A stretch of DNA of 64,000 nucleotides, taken from the NCBI GenBank assembly GCA_027489245.1, contig JAIYAC010000007.1, forward strand, positions 1 through 64,000. The letters run 5' to 3'. Shown here piece after piece: positions 24,727 to 34,027 of this stretch (its first letter is position 1; every line of letters starts with the position of its first letter). The translations under genes were made by a program, and so were the position numbers. The stretch comes from Neisseriaceae bacterium. GTDB lineage: Bacteria; Pseudomonadota; Gammaproteobacteria; Burkholderiales; Chromobacteriaceae. The notes beneath the pieces were generated by a model. It did no database searches and was not told the origin of the DNA. It was given only the letters and a program-made list of their open reading frames with translations.

Positions 24727-24756
24727 TTCGAATTAACCTGAGAGTTAGGCATTGCA

Positions 24757-27700
24757 ATGCACCCCCTTGACGCCCTGAACTGCCCGCTGTCGGGCATCAA
24801 CCTGATCGAAGCCTCGGCCGGTACCGGCAAGACCTGGACCATCGCCGCGCTGTACACGCGCCTGCTGCTGGAGGACGCGCCGGACGGCACGCCGCCGCCC
24901 ACGCTGGACCGCCTGCTGGTGGTGACCTACACCAAGGCCGCCACGGCCGAGCTGCGCGAGCGCCTGCGCCGCCGCCTGGTAGAGCTGCAGCAGGTGCTGG
25001 ACGGCGGCGCGACGGGCGACCCCTTCTTGCAGGCCATGGCACACAGGTTGGCCGCAGGCGACATGCCGCTGGCGCAGCAGCGCCTGCGGGCGGCCATCAA
25101 CGATTTTGACGCGGCGGCCATCTACACCATCCATGGCTTTTGCCAGCGCGTGCTCACCGACGCCGCCTTCGATAGCGGCCAGACCTTCGCCGCCGAGCTG
25201 GCCACCGACAACCACGCCGACCTGCAGCTGCTGGCCGACGATTTCTGGCGCACGCACATCGTGGCGCAGCCCGCGCTGGCGCAGGTGCTGGCCGAAAACG
25301 GCGACACGCCGGACGCCTGGCTGGCCGAAGTGCGGCCGTATTTGTCCAAACCCTATCTGCGCACCCCCAGCATCGACAGCGCCGCACTGTTGGCCGCACG
25401 CGAAGCCGCCGCCGCGGCCTGGGCGCCGCTGCAGGCCGATAGTGCCACGCTGGCCGAGGGCTGCGCGCTAGTGTTGGCCGCAGAAGGGCTGAAGCAGACC
25501 AGCTACAAGCCGGCGCAGTGCCAGCGCTACGTGCGCCTGCTGCAGATGCTGGCCGCCGACGCCAGCCTGCCGCAGCTATCGTCCACGCAGGCCAAAGACC
25601 TGGCGCGCCTGGGGCAAAGCCAGCTGGACAAGGGCGTGAACAAGGGCCACACCGCGCCGCAGCACCGGCTGTTTGCCCTGGTGGATGACTGGCTGGCCGC
25701 GTGGGACAGCTATAGCCGCCAGCTGGCGCAGAACATTGCCGGGCTCAAGCTGGCCATGATTGCGTGGATAGACCAGCACGCCGTGGCGCAGCGCCGCGCC
25801 ACGCGCAGCCGTGGCTTTGACGACCTGCTTACCGACCTGGCCAGCGCACTGGACGACCCCGAGCACGGCGCCAGGTTGGCCGCACGCATTGCCGCCGACT
25901 TTGCCATCGCGCTGATCGATGAATTCCAGGATACCGACCCGCTGCAGTACCGCATTTTCCGCCGCGCCTTTGTGCAGCAGGCGCGACCGGTATTCATGGT
26001 GGGCGACCCCAAGCAGGCCATTTACAGCTTTCGCGGCGCCGATATTTTTGCCTACCTGAGCGCGCGCGACGACGCCCCGGCCGACAAGCAATACACCCTG
26101 CTGACCAACCGCCGCAGCCAGCCGCCGCTGGTGGCGGCGGTGAGCCAGCTGTTCGATCGGCCGCAGCCGTTTCTGCTGGACGGCATCGACTACCCGCAGG
26201 TAGACGCCGCCCCCAGCGGCGGCAGCACCCTGCACGTGGCCGACGACGACGGCGCGCTCACCGTGCTGGCCTTTCCCGCCAGCGATAGCGATAAAGGCGT
26301 GAACAAGGCCGAGGCCACGCAATACGCCGCCGAAGCCACCGCCCACGAGATCGCCCGCCTGCTGGCGCTGGCGCGTCAGAACAAGGCGCAGCTGGAAAAG
26401 GGCGGCAGCCGCCGCCCGCTGGCTGGTGGCGATATGGCGGTGCTGGTGGCCACCCACCGTCAGGGCGACGCGGTACGCGATGCCTTGGCCGCACGCGGCG
26501 TCAAGGCGGTAGCGCTGACGCAGGAAAGCGTATTTGCCAGCCACGAGGCCGCCGAGCTGCTGGCCCTGCTGCGCGCCTGGGCCGAGCCCGCGTCCGAAAC
26601 GCGGCTGAAAGTGCTGTGCGCCACCACGCTACTGGGGCTGGACGCGGCGCAGCTGCTGCAGCTGGCCGAGGACGAGGCGGCGTGGGAAGCGCGACTGGTG
26701 GCCAACCACGACGACCACAAGCAGTGGCAACAGCGCGGCTTTATGGCCGCCTGGCGTGGCTTCATGGCGCGCGAGGGCGTAGCCGCGCGCCTGCTGCCGC
26801 TGCCGGACGGCGAGCGCCGCCTGACCAACCTGGGCCATCTGGCCGAGCTGCTGCAGCAGGAAACCGAGCGCATCGCCGGCCAGGCACCGCTGCTGGCGTG
26901 GTTCGAGGCCGCCGTGGCCAGCCCGCCCGCCGGCGAGGAAGCGCTGCTGCGGCTGGAAAGTGACGCCGAGCTGGTAAAGATCGTCACCATCCACACCTCG
27001 AAAGGCCTGCAGTACCCGCTGGTGTTCTGCCCCTTCCTGTGGGATGGCGCGCTGGAGCGCCGCGATACCACCTTCTGGCGCTACCGCGACGGCGGCGAGT
27101 CGTGGCTGGCACCGGGCGAGCTGGTAAGCGACGCCGCGCGCGACGCCGCCCGCAGCGAGATCCTGGCCGAAAAACTGCGCCTGCTGTACGTGGCGCTGAC
27201 CCGCGCCGAGCACCGCCAGTACATTGTGTGGGGCCACGTGCAAAAGATGCAGACCGCCGCGCTATCGTGGCTGCTGCACGGGCGGCATGCGGCCAACCTG
27301 GCCAGCCTGGAAGACACGCCGCTGTCCGACGCCGCCATCAGCGCCGACCTGGCCGCCTACGCCCGCCGCCAGCCCGGCGCGGTGCACTGCCGCAGCGTGA
27401 ACGTGGCCATGAACACGCTGCCCGCGCTGCAGGCAGACAGCTTTACCCCGCTGCTGGCCACGGTCAGCCGCCGCCTGCGTACGCCGTGGTGGGTGAGCAG
27501 CTTCAGCAGCCTGACCCGCCACCTGCACGGCGGCGGCGCGGCCCAGCCTGGCGAGGCGCCCGATCACGACCACGGCCCGCTGCAGGACGTGGCCGCCGCC
27601 GAGCAGCTGGCCGACCGCTTTGCCTTCCCGCGTGGTGCCCGCGCCGGTACCTGCCTGCACGATATGTTCGAGCGCGTGGACTTTACCCAGCCACAAGGTT

Positions 27701-28314
27701 GGCCGCAGGTGGTGGCCGAGGCGCTGCAGCGCCATGGCTTTGACGCGCAGTGGCAAGACGCCGCGCTGGCCATGCTGCAGTCGGCTATTCAGGCCGAGCT
27801 GGCGGCGGGCGTACGTTTGGCAGACATTCCTCCGGCACGCCGCCGCGTGGAGATGGAATTCACCCTGCCGGCCAATGGCCTGAACCTGGCCGCCCTGCAG
27901 GCCGTGCTGTGCCACCCTGCGCAGGGCCTGGCCGCACCGCTGCGCGAGGCGGCCGCCAAGCTCAGCTTCGAGCGGGTGCAGGGCTATCTGAAAGGCTTTA
28001 TCGACCTGGTGTTTATCGCCGACGACGCACTGTGGCTGGTGGATTACAAGTCCAACCACCTGGGCGACAGCTACGCCGACTACGGCACGCCACAGTTGGC
28101 CGCGTCCATTGCACGCGAGCATTACTACCTGCAGTACCTGATCTACTGCGTGGCGCTGCGCCGTTATATCGCCCAGCGCGCCCCGCAGCTGCGCCTGGGC
28201 GGCGTGCGTTACCTGTACCTGCGCGGTATCGATGGCAGCGGGCAGGGCGTGTGGTGCGATGCGCCAGACGAGGCACTGCTGGCGGCGCTGGACGCGCTGT
28301 TTGTGGCGGGCTGA
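24757..28314 (+). CDS. recB: Exodeoxyribonuclease V subunit beta (RecB)
   Basis: A 1185-residue UvrD-family helicase-nuclease. Walker A is EASAGTGKTWT near residue 20, motif II is IALIDEFQDTDPLQYRIF, GDPKQAIYSFRGADIFAY is motif III, and KIVTIHTSKGLQYPLVFCPF and LYVALTRAEHR are motifs V-VI. The C-terminal nuclease motif LWLVDYKSNHLG carries the catalytic Asp and Lys. It starts 30 bases after the FRG gene. Six exact uptake-like repeats lie inside (25045, 25387, 25471, 25873, 27288, 27696), one read in the frame Gly-Trp-Pro-Gln instead of Leu-Ala-Ala. Confidence 0.95.
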   Translation: MHPLDALNCPLSGINLIEASAGTGKTWTIAALYTRLLLEDAPDGTPPPTLDRLLVVTYTKAATAELRERLRRRLVELQQVLDGGATGDPFLQAMAHRLAAGDMPLAQQRLRAAINDFDAAAIYTIHGFCQRVLTDAAFDSGQTFAAELATDNHADLQLLADDFWRTHIVAQPALAQVLAENGDTPDAWLAEVRPYLSKPYLRTPSIDSAALLAAREAAAAAWAPLQADSATLAEGCALVLAAEGLKQTSYKPAQCQRYVRLLQMLAADASLPQLSSTQAKDLARLGQSQLDKGVNKGHTAPQHRLFALVDDWLAAWDSYSRQLAQNIAGLKLAMIAWIDQHAVAQRRATRSRGFDDLLTDLASALDDPEHGARLAARIAADFAIALIDEFQDTDPLQYRIFRRAFVQQARPVFMVGDPKQAIYSFRGADIFAYLSARDDAPADKQYTLLTNRRSQPPLVAAVSQLFDRPQPFLLDGIDYPQVDAAPSGGSTLHVADDDGALTVLAFPASDSDKGVNKAEATQYAAEATAHEIARLLALARQNKAQLEKGGSRRPLAGGDMAVLVATHRQGDAVRDALAARGVKAVALTQESVFASHEAAELLALLRAWAEPASETRLKVLCATTLLGLDAAQLLQLAEDEAAWEARLVANHDDHKQWQQRGFMAAWRGFMAREGVAARLLPLPDGERRLTNLGHLAELLQQETERIAGQAPLLAWFEAAVASPPAGEEALLRLESDAELVKIVTIHTSKGLQYPLVFCPFLWDGALERRDTTFWRYRDGGESWLAPGELVSDAARDAARSEILAEKLRLLYVALTRAEHRQYIVWGHVQKMQTAALSWLLHGRHAANLASLEDTPLSDAAISADLAAYARRQPGAVHCRSVNVAMNTLPALQADSFTPLLATVSRRLRTPWWVSSFSSLTRHLHGGGAAQPGEAPDHDHGPLQDVAAAEQLADRFAFPRGARAGTCLHDMFERVDFTQPQGWPQVVAEALQRHGFDAQWQDAALAMLQSAIQAELAAGVRLADIPPARRRVEMEFTLPANGLNLAALQAVLCHPAQGLAAPLREAAAKLSFERVQGYLKGFIDLVFIADDALWLVDYKSNHLGDSYADYGTPQLAASIAREHYYLQYLIYCVALRRYIAQRAPQLRLGGVRYLYLRGIDGSGQGVWCDAPDEALLAALDALFVAG

Positions 28315-28383
28315 AAAGACGTTGCCACCTATGGCGACCTGTCTACACTGAATTATCGAGATAAACCAAGGCAGGAGCAGGTG

Positions 28384-29340
28384 ATGCGAAACCGGATGCG
28401 CGGCCTGGCCGCCGCACTGGCCATGCTGCCCGGGCTGCTGCTGGCGGCGCCGGCGAACGTGGTGTTTATCCCCAAAGGGGCGAGTCATGTGTTCTGGAAG
28501 GAGATGGCGCGCGGGGCAGGGCAGGCGGCGCGTACGCTGAAACTGAACATGGTATGGCGTGGCCCGGCACTGGAAGACGACGCCACCGCGCAAGGCACGC
28601 TGCTGGCCTACTACGCCGGCAAAGGCTTTACCGGCATGATTGTGGCGCCCAATGCCTCGCCAGCGCTACAGGCCCCGCTGCAGCAAGTGATGAAAGCCGG
28701 GTGCCGGGTGGTGATTGTGGATTCACCGCTGCAACCGTCGCTGGGCCTGCCCTATGTCGGTACCAACAATACGGCTGCGGGGGCTTTGCTGGCCGATTAC
28801 GCCGCCCGGCTGCAGCCCAGCCCGCACAAGGTACTGCTGCTGCGTTTTTCTGCCCGGCATGATTCCACGCGGGAGCGTGAAAACGGCTTTCGCGACCGCC
28901 TGCAGCAGCTGCTGCCCGGCAGCCACATCGTCGAATCGGCCGACATGGGCATTACCGTGTTTGATACCCGCGACAAGGTGCTGAACCTGTTGGCCGCCCA
29001 TCCCGACGCCGATCTGGTCTTTACCCCCAACGAGTCCACCACCGAAGGCACCATCCAGGCGCTGCAGCAAGCCGGGCTGGCAGGCAAGCTGCGCCATGTG
29101 GGGTTTGACTATTCGCCGCGTATCGACCGCGCGCTGGGGGGCGGCCAGCTGCAGGCGGTGGTGATGCAAGACCCCTACCAGATGGGCGTACGTGCCATGA
29201 CGGTACTGGCCGGCCTGCTACAGAAAAAGCCGGTGCCCCCCGTGGTCTATACCCCGGCCACCCTCATTACCACGGCCGAGCTGACGAAGCCTGCTGTACA
29301 GGCGCGCATCCGGCCTTATCTCGACTACCTGCAACGCTAA
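28384..29340 (+). CDS. Periplasmic sugar-type solute-binding protein, no transporter partner
   Basis: A 318-residue protein with a signal peptide (cleavage about LLLAAPA) and the type-1 periplasmic binding fold of the ribose/galactose-binding and LacI-like family: VVFIPKGASHVFWKEMARGAGQAA, GMIVAPNAS, VGTNNTAAGALLADY and DLVFTPNESTTEGTIQAL. GGAG precedes the ATG at 28384. No permease or ATPase gene is nearby, so it may serve a distant transporter or a sensor. It sits between recB and pap in the same direction. Confidence 0.8.
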   Translation: MRNRMRGLAAALAMLPGLLLAAPANVVFIPKGASHVFWKEMARGAGQAARTLKLNMVWRGPALEDDATAQGTLLAYYAGKGFTGMIVAPNASPALQAPLQQVMKAGCRVVIVDSPLQPSLGLPYVGTNNTAAGALLADYAARLQPSPHKVLLLRFSARHDSTRERENGFRDRLQQLLPGSHIVESADMGITVFDTRDKVLNLLAAHPDADLVFTPNESTTEGTIQALQQAGLAGKLRHVGFDYSPRIDRALGGGQLQAVVMQDPYQMGVRAMTVLAGLLQKKPVPPVVYTPATLITTAELTKPAVQARIRPYLDYLQR

Positions 29341-29427
29341 GCCGCCAGCCGGCAGCCACGACGGGCATGGCATTGGCTGTACACCCCGCTATCGTCTTAC
29401 AATCCTGTCATGCCGTGCCGCCGGTGC

Positions 29428-29439
29428 TGCGGCCAACCA
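29428..29439 (-). repeat. Uptake-like repeat upstream of pap
   Basis: TGCGGCCAACCA (core on the minus strand) in the 115-base gap between the binding protein and pap, 16 bases before the ATG at 29456. Confidence 0.65.
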
Positions 29440-29455
29440 GACAGGAAGGAAGACC

Positions 29456-30943
29456 ATGTTCGAATCAGCCGAAATCGGCCACGTCATCGACAAGGCGGCT
29501 TATAAAACCGAAGAGGCCAGCCTGCGCGAAGCGCTGCTGGAGGCGCAATACGAGCTGCAACAGCGCAGCCAGTTTCCGGTACTGCTGCTGATTCACGGCA
29601 TGGACGGCGCCGGGCGCGGCGACATGCTGAACCAGATCAACGAATGGCTGGACCCGCGGCTGATCCACACTGCGGCCTTTGATACCCCCAACGACGACGC
29701 GCGCGAGCGGCCGTGGATGTGGCGCTACTGGCGCGAGCTACCGGCCAAAGGCCGCATCGGCATGTTCTTTGGCTCGTATTATTCCGACGCCCTGTTCGAC
29801 CGCGTAGACAGCAAGATCAACCGCGACACCTTCGACAAGCAGCTGTTCGATATTCTGCGTTTCGAGCGCATGCTGTCCAACGACGGCGTACTGGTACTGA
29901 AATTCTGGTTGCACCTGACCGAAGAAAAACAGCGCAAACGCCTGCGCACACTGGAAAAAGACCCCGCCACCGCCTGGCGGGTGAGCCAGGCCGACTGGCA
30001 GCACCACCAGCAGTACAAGCGCATCCGCGATAACGCCGAGCACATGATGCGCCTCACCAATACCGCCTATTCGCCGTGGCTGGTGGTGGACGGCGAAGAC
30101 GCCAACTACCGCAGCCTGGCGGTAGGGCGCGCCCTGCTGCAGGCGCTGCAGCAGCGCCTGGCCATGGCCGAGTCCTGGCACCCGCGCTCGGACGTGGCCC
30201 CCATCACGCCGCCCGCGGACAACAAGCTGCTGCTGGAATCGCTACAGCTGGAACAGACGCTATCCAAAGACGACTACCGCCAGCAGCTGGCCGCGCTGCA
30301 AGGCCGCCTCAACGGGCTGACGCGAGACCCGCGCTTTGCCGAGCACTCGCTGGTGCTGGCGTTTGAGGGCAACGATGCGGCCGGCAAGGGCGGCGCCATC
30401 CGTCGCATTACCCAGGCGCTGGACGCGCGGCTGTACCGCGTGGTGCCGGTCGCTGCGCCGAGCGAAGAAGAGCGCGCCATGCCGTGGCTGTGGCGCTTCT
30501 GGCGCCAGGTGCCGGGCAAAGGCAAGGTCACCATCTTCGACCGCACCTGGTACGGCCGCGTGCTGGTGGAGCGGGTAGAAGGCTTTGCCGATACCGCCGA
30601 CTGGATGCGCGGCTATTACGAGATCAATGACTTCGAGCACCAGCTCACCGACAACAAAGCCATCGTGTTGAAATTCTGGCTGGCCATCAGCGCCGACGAG
30701 CAGCTGGCCCGCTTCAAGGCGCGCGAGGAAACCGGCTTCAAACGCTTCAAGATTACCGAGGAAGACTGGCGTAACCGCGACAAATGGGACGCCTACAAGG
30801 TCGCCGTGTGCGACATGATCGACCGCACCAGTACCAGCGCCGTGCCGTGGACACTGGTGCCGGCCAATAACAAGTACTACGCCCGCATCAAGGTGCTGAC
30901 CACCGTGTGCGAAGCGCTGGAAGCCAGGCTGGGCAAGGCATGA
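29456..30943 (+). CDS. pap: Polyphosphate:AMP phosphotransferase (two-domain PPK2)
   Basis: A 495-residue protein made of two PPK2 domains. The first (about 35-235) has a degenerate P-loop, HGMDGAGRGDMLNQINEWLDPR. The second (about 285-490) has an intact one, EGNDAAGKGGAIRRITQALDAR, with the lid motif FDRTWYGRVLVERVEGF. The class II PPK2 (PAP) enzymes phosphorylate AMP to ADP using polyphosphate. It overlaps recD by four bases (ATGA), so translation of the two is coupled. Confidence 0.88.
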   Translation: MFESAEIGHVIDKAAYKTEEASLREALLEAQYELQQRSQFPVLLLIHGMDGAGRGDMLNQINEWLDPRLIHTAAFDTPNDDARERPWMWRYWRELPAKGRIGMFFGSYYSDALFDRVDSKINRDTFDKQLFDILRFERMLSNDGVLVLKFWLHLTEEKQRKRLRTLEKDPATAWRVSQADWQHHQQYKRIRDNAEHMMRLTNTAYSPWLVVDGEDANYRSLAVGRALLQALQQRLAMAESWHPRSDVAPITPPADNKLLLESLQLEQTLSKDDYRQQLAALQGRLNGLTRDPRFAEHSLVLAFEGNDAAGKGGAIRRITQALDARLYRVVPVAAPSEEERAMPWLWRFWRQVPGKGKVTIFDRTWYGRVLVERVEGFADTADWMRGYYEINDFEHQLTDNKAIVLKFWLAISADEQLARFKAREETGFKRFKITEEDWRNRDKWDAYKVAVCDMIDRTSTSAVPWTLVPANNKYYARIKVLTTVCEALEARLGKA

Positions 30944-32667
30944 GCGAGCAGATGGACACCACGGAAAGCCTGCTGCCGGCGCAGCTGGCCGGCCTGATGG
31001 CGCGGCTGGACCCGCAGCACGGCGCCGCCCTGCAGCCTGTGCTGCAGCGCCTGTTGGCCGCACTGGCCAGCGGGCACGTGTGCCTGGCCGGCCTCACGCG
31101 GGACGACTACGCCCTGCTGCGTCACAGCCCGCTGGCGGGCCGCCCCGGCGACTACGCCCCGCTGATCGTGGACGACGGTGGCCGCCTGTATCTGGCGCGC
31201 CAGTGGCAGGACGAAACCCGCCTGGTGGCCGCCCTGCAGGCGCTGGCCGCCGACCCGCAGCCGCTGGCAGGCGACGTGGACGGCGTGCTGGACAGCCTGT
31301 TTGCCGGCGCCCCGCGTGGCGACTGGCAAAGGTTGGCCGCATGGCTGGCCACGCAGCACCGTTTCATGGTGATTTCCGGCGGCCCCGGTACCGGCAAAAC
31401 CACCACCGTGGTGCGCCTGCTGGCCGCGCTGGCGGCGCTGTCCGGCCGCCCGCTGGTGATGGCCATGGCCGCGCCCACTGGCAAGGCCGCCGCGCGGCTT
31501 ACCGAGTCGGTACGCGCCGCGCGCGACGCGCTGCCCGTGGCCGAGGCCACCCGCGCCCAGCTACCGGACAAGGCACAAACCCTGCACCGCCTCATCGGCC
31601 TGCTGCCCGGCACCGCCCGCCCGCGCCACCATGCGGCCAACCCTTTGCCGCTGGACGTGCTGGTGGTAGACGAAGCCTCGATGGTCGACCTCACCCTGAT
31701 GGCACAAACCGTGGCCGCGCTGCCGCCGCACGCACGGCTGATTCTGCTGGGCGACAAATACCAGTTGGCCTCGGTCGACGCCGGCGCCGTGCTGGGCGAT
31801 CTGTGCAGCCAGCAAGCCTGGCGCAGCGCCACCGCCGCGCAGCTGCAGGCGTTGGGTACCACGCCGCCAGGGCGGGTGGACGATAGCGCCATGCTGGCCG
31901 ATAGCGTGGTGGTGCTGGAAAAAAGCCACCGCTTTGGCGAGCACTCCGGCATTGGCCGCCTGGCCCGCGCGGTGAACGCCGGCGACACGGCGCAGGTGGC
32001 CGCACTACTGGCCGATGCGGCCAATCTGGACATTGCCAGCCAGCCGCAGCTACCCGACGCCGCCGGCCTGCACGCGCTGCGCGCCGGCTACTGGCAAGCG
32101 CTGGACGCGCTGGGCGAGGGGGACAACTGGCCTGCGCTGTTTGCCGCCTTCAACCAGTGCATGCTGTTGGCCGCAGAGCGCCACGCGGTCACGCAGATCA
32201 ACGAACAGCTCAGCGCCGAGCTGGTGCGCCTGGGGCGCAAGCCCGCCGATAGCGACTGGTACCCCGGCCGCCCGGTGATGATTACGCGCAACGACTACAG
32301 CGTGGGTTTGTTCAACGGTGACATCGGCCTGACCGTGCCGCGCGACGGCCGCCTGCGCGTGATCTTCCCCACTACCGACGGCGGCTGGCGCGAGGTATCG
32401 CCCGCCCGCCTGCCTGAGCACGACACCGTGTATGCCATGACGGTGCATAAATCGCAGGGCTCGGAGTTTGGTAGTGTGTGGCTGGCCTTACCGCCGCAGC
32501 CTACTGCCACGCTGACCCGTTCGCTGGTGTACACCGCCATCACCCGTGCCCGGCAGCACTTTGTTTTGGCAGGTAGCCTGGCGGTGCTGCAGGCCGCCGT
32601 GCAGTACGCGCCAGCGCGCCAATCGGGCCTGGCTGAAAAAATATGGGGCAGGGGCTTGACCACCTGA
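30940..32667 (+). CDS. recD: Exodeoxyribonuclease V subunit alpha (RecD)
   Basis: A 575-residue superfamily 1B helicase. Walker A is ISGGPGTGKTTTVVRLLA near residue 148, motif II is VLVVDEASMVDL, motif III is LILLGDKYQLASVDAGAVLGDL, and the C-terminus has YAMTVHKSQGSEFG and YTAITRARQHFVL. It is the 5'-3' motor of RecBCD. Four uptake-like repeats (31051, 31330, 31632, 32164) are inside. The start overlaps the pap stop. The 3' end overlaps the promoter of the following tRNA gene. Confidence 0.95.
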   Translation: MSEQMDTTESLLPAQLAGLMARLDPQHGAALQPVLQRLLAALASGHVCLAGLTRDDYALLRHSPLAGRPGDYAPLIVDDGGRLYLARQWQDETRLVAALQALAADPQPLAGDVDGVLDSLFAGAPRGDWQRLAAWLATQHRFMVISGGPGTGKTTTVVRLLAALAALSGRPLVMAMAAPTGKAAARLTESVRAARDALPVAEATRAQLPDKAQTLHRLIGLLPGTARPRHHAANPLPLDVLVVDEASMVDLTLMAQTVAALPPHARLILLGDKYQLASVDAGAVLGDLCSQQAWRSATAAQLQALGTTPPGRVDDSAMLADSVVVLEKSHRFGEHSGIGRLARAVNAGDTAQVAALLADAANLDIASQPQLPDAAGLHALRAGYWQALDALGEGDNWPALFAAFNQCMLLAAERHAVTQINEQLSAELVRLGRKPADSDWYPGRPVMITRNDYSVGLFNGDIGLTVPRDGRLRVIFPTTDGGWREVSPARLPEHDTVYAMTVHKSQGSEFGSVWLALPPQPTATLTRSLVYTAITRARQHFVLAGSLAVLQAAVQYAPARQSGLAEKIWGRGLTT

Positions 32668-32684
32668 AAATCTATCGGTATAGT
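32656..32684 (+). promoter_or_regulatory. Sigma-70 promoter of tRNA-Pro
   Basis: TTGACC (32656-32661), a 17-base spacer and TATAGT (32679-32684), ending 12 bases before the mature tRNA. The -35 box lies inside the last codons of recD. Confidence 0.75.
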
Positions 32685-32696
32685 TCGGGTCTTGTT

Positions 32697-32773
32697 CGGA
32701 GTGTAGCGCAGCCCGGTAGCGCATCTGCTTTGGGAGCAGAGGGTCCAAGGTTCAAATCCTTGTACTCCGACCA
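32697..32773 (+). tRNA. tRNA-Pro (anticodon TGG), CCA encoded
   Basis: Acceptor CGGAGTG pairs with TACTCCG (one wobble), with a T-loop of GGTTCAAATCC. The anticodon loop TTTGGGA gives TGG. CCA is encoded at 32771-32773. Confidence 0.95.
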
Positions 32774-32783
32774 GAATTAAAAA

Positions 32784-32812
32784 AGCCGCAGTCAAACGAC
32801 TGCGGCTTTTTG
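32784..32812. terminator. Terminator after tRNA-Pro
   Basis: Arms AGCCGCAGTC and GACTGCGGCT with an AAAC loop, flanked by A-run and T-run, so it can work in both directions. The rest of the gap to 32976 shows no gene. Confidence 0.88.
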
Positions 32813-32976
32813 CATTGCACCAAGCAATCTATCAACAAAACTGCATGTCATTTTTATAGAAGTGTTGCATCCGCGCACGCAGGCTGGCGCACAGCCCGCC
32901 TGCACCGGCCAAAGCAAGGCACAGCCTGCGCAATCTCCGTAAGATGGCGCCTTCACGAAAGCAGCAGGGAGTTGTC

Positions 32977-33858
32977 ATGCAGGTGCAAGGCGTTGCCGGA
33001 TTGCTGGAAAAAACCATCCGCTACGATCAAACGGCGTTTATCCCACTGGCGCTAGGTGGTGCGCCTATCGGTTATATCAACCAGGTATGGCGCGAGCGCC
33101 TGCTGGCACACCACGGCGAATTGTTTGCGCTGCAAGGCGGTGTGATGCAGCTGCTGGCCACCGATATGTCCTATAGCGAACGCAGCACCCTGCTGCAGGC
33201 CGCTGCCGAAGCCTGGCGCGATGCCGGCTGGTTTAGCGGCTGGCGCAACGAAAAATTCATCGCCTACCTGCCTGACGGCACCCCCTGTTTCGAGCTCGAG
33301 CGCGCCGCCTTTCGCCCACTGGGCCTCACCAGCCGTGCCGTCCACCTGAACGGCCTGACGCGTATGCCCGATGGCGAAGTGCGTATGTGGATAGGCCGGC
33401 GCAGCCCGTTCAAGGACGTGGCGCCCAACCGGCTGGATAACCTGATGGGCGGTGGCGTGGCCGCCGGCGAAAGCATCATGGATGCGCTGCTGCGCGAAGG
33501 CTGGGAAGAGGCTGGCATCGCGGCGGCGCCGCTGTCGCCGTTGCAGCAGCAGGCGCTATTGCTGGCTACCCGCCCGGTGGCGCGCGGCCTGCACCGCGAA
33601 TGGCTGTTTGTCTACGATATCTGGCTGGCGCAGGGCGATATCCCGCAAAACCAGGACGGCGAAGTGGCCGAGCACGTACTGATGACGTTGGCCGAGGTAG
33701 AGCAGCACATCATCAATGGGCAATTCATGAGCGATGCCGCGCTGGTGGCCATCGACTGTCTGGCGCGCCTGGGTTACTGGGGTGAGCACGCAGCGCCAGT
33801 GCAGGCGCTGCTGGGCGAGGTGCGCGGTACGGTAGGGCAAAACGTGCAGGGAAAATAA
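32977..33858 (+). CDS. NUDIX hydrolase with DUF4743-type N-terminal domain
   Basis: A 293-residue protein. The N-terminal half (about 1-120) matches the DUF4743 domain found before NUDIX domains in thiamine pyrophosphokinase-related fungal and bacterial proteins. The NUDIX box is GGGVAAGESIMDALLREGWEEAGI near residue 158, with the catalytic REGWEE intact. It likely cleaves a nucleoside diphosphate-linked substrate such as an oxidised thiamine or nucleotide derivative; the substrate is unknown. GGGAG precedes the ATG at 32977. Confidence 0.83.
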   Translation: MQVQGVAGLLEKTIRYDQTAFIPLALGGAPIGYINQVWRERLLAHHGELFALQGGVMQLLATDMSYSERSTLLQAAAEAWRDAGWFSGWRNEKFIAYLPDGTPCFELERAAFRPLGLTSRAVHLNGLTRMPDGEVRMWIGRRSPFKDVAPNRLDNLMGGGVAAGESIMDALLREGWEEAGIAAAPLSPLQQQALLLATRPVARGLHREWLFVYDIWLAQGDIPQNQDGEVAEHVLMTLAEVEQHIINGQFMSDAALVAIDCLARLGYWGEHAAPVQALLGEVRGTVGQNVQGK

Positions 33859-33886
33859 GCTGCTGCCTGGTGCTCGCAGATAAAAA

Positions 33887-33910
33887 AGCCAACATTGTGT
33901 TGGCTTTTTT
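33887..33910. terminator. Terminator after NUDIX gene
   Basis: AGCCAACA/TGTTGGCT with a TTG loop, flanked by A6 and T6. Confidence 0.85.
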
Positions 33911-33991
33911 GTTTATGGCGGGCGCTGCCCGAATCAGGGTGTAAAGATGCGAATTATAGAAGCAATAGCAAGCCTGTATTGTGGGCCAGTT

Positions 33992-34003
33992 AGGTTGGCC
34001 GCA
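33992..34003 (+). repeat. Uptake-like 12-mer (AGGTTGGCCGCA) before small gene
   Basis: A full consensus copy in the intergenic region, 24 bases before the ATG at 34028. Confidence 0.75.
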
Positions 34004-34027
34004 ATAAAATAACAGCAGGAGCTTGCC

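Noticed and set aside
25045-25056. Idea that GTTGGCCGCA is only a Leu-Ala-Ala codon preference or a restriction site (GGCC) effect
   Set aside because: The same 10-mer occurs in other frames, inverted, and between genes, including as palindromic pairs. Preferred codons for Leu here are CTG, not TTG, and GGCC alone does not explain the flanking bases.
25045-25056. Idea that the repeat is a Chi-like RecBCD recognition site
   Set aside because: Chi is usually strand-biased relative to replication and is not expected to pile up in the rec genes themselves or to form inverted terminator-like pairs. The copies here run in both orientations. Not fully excluded without genome-wide strand data.
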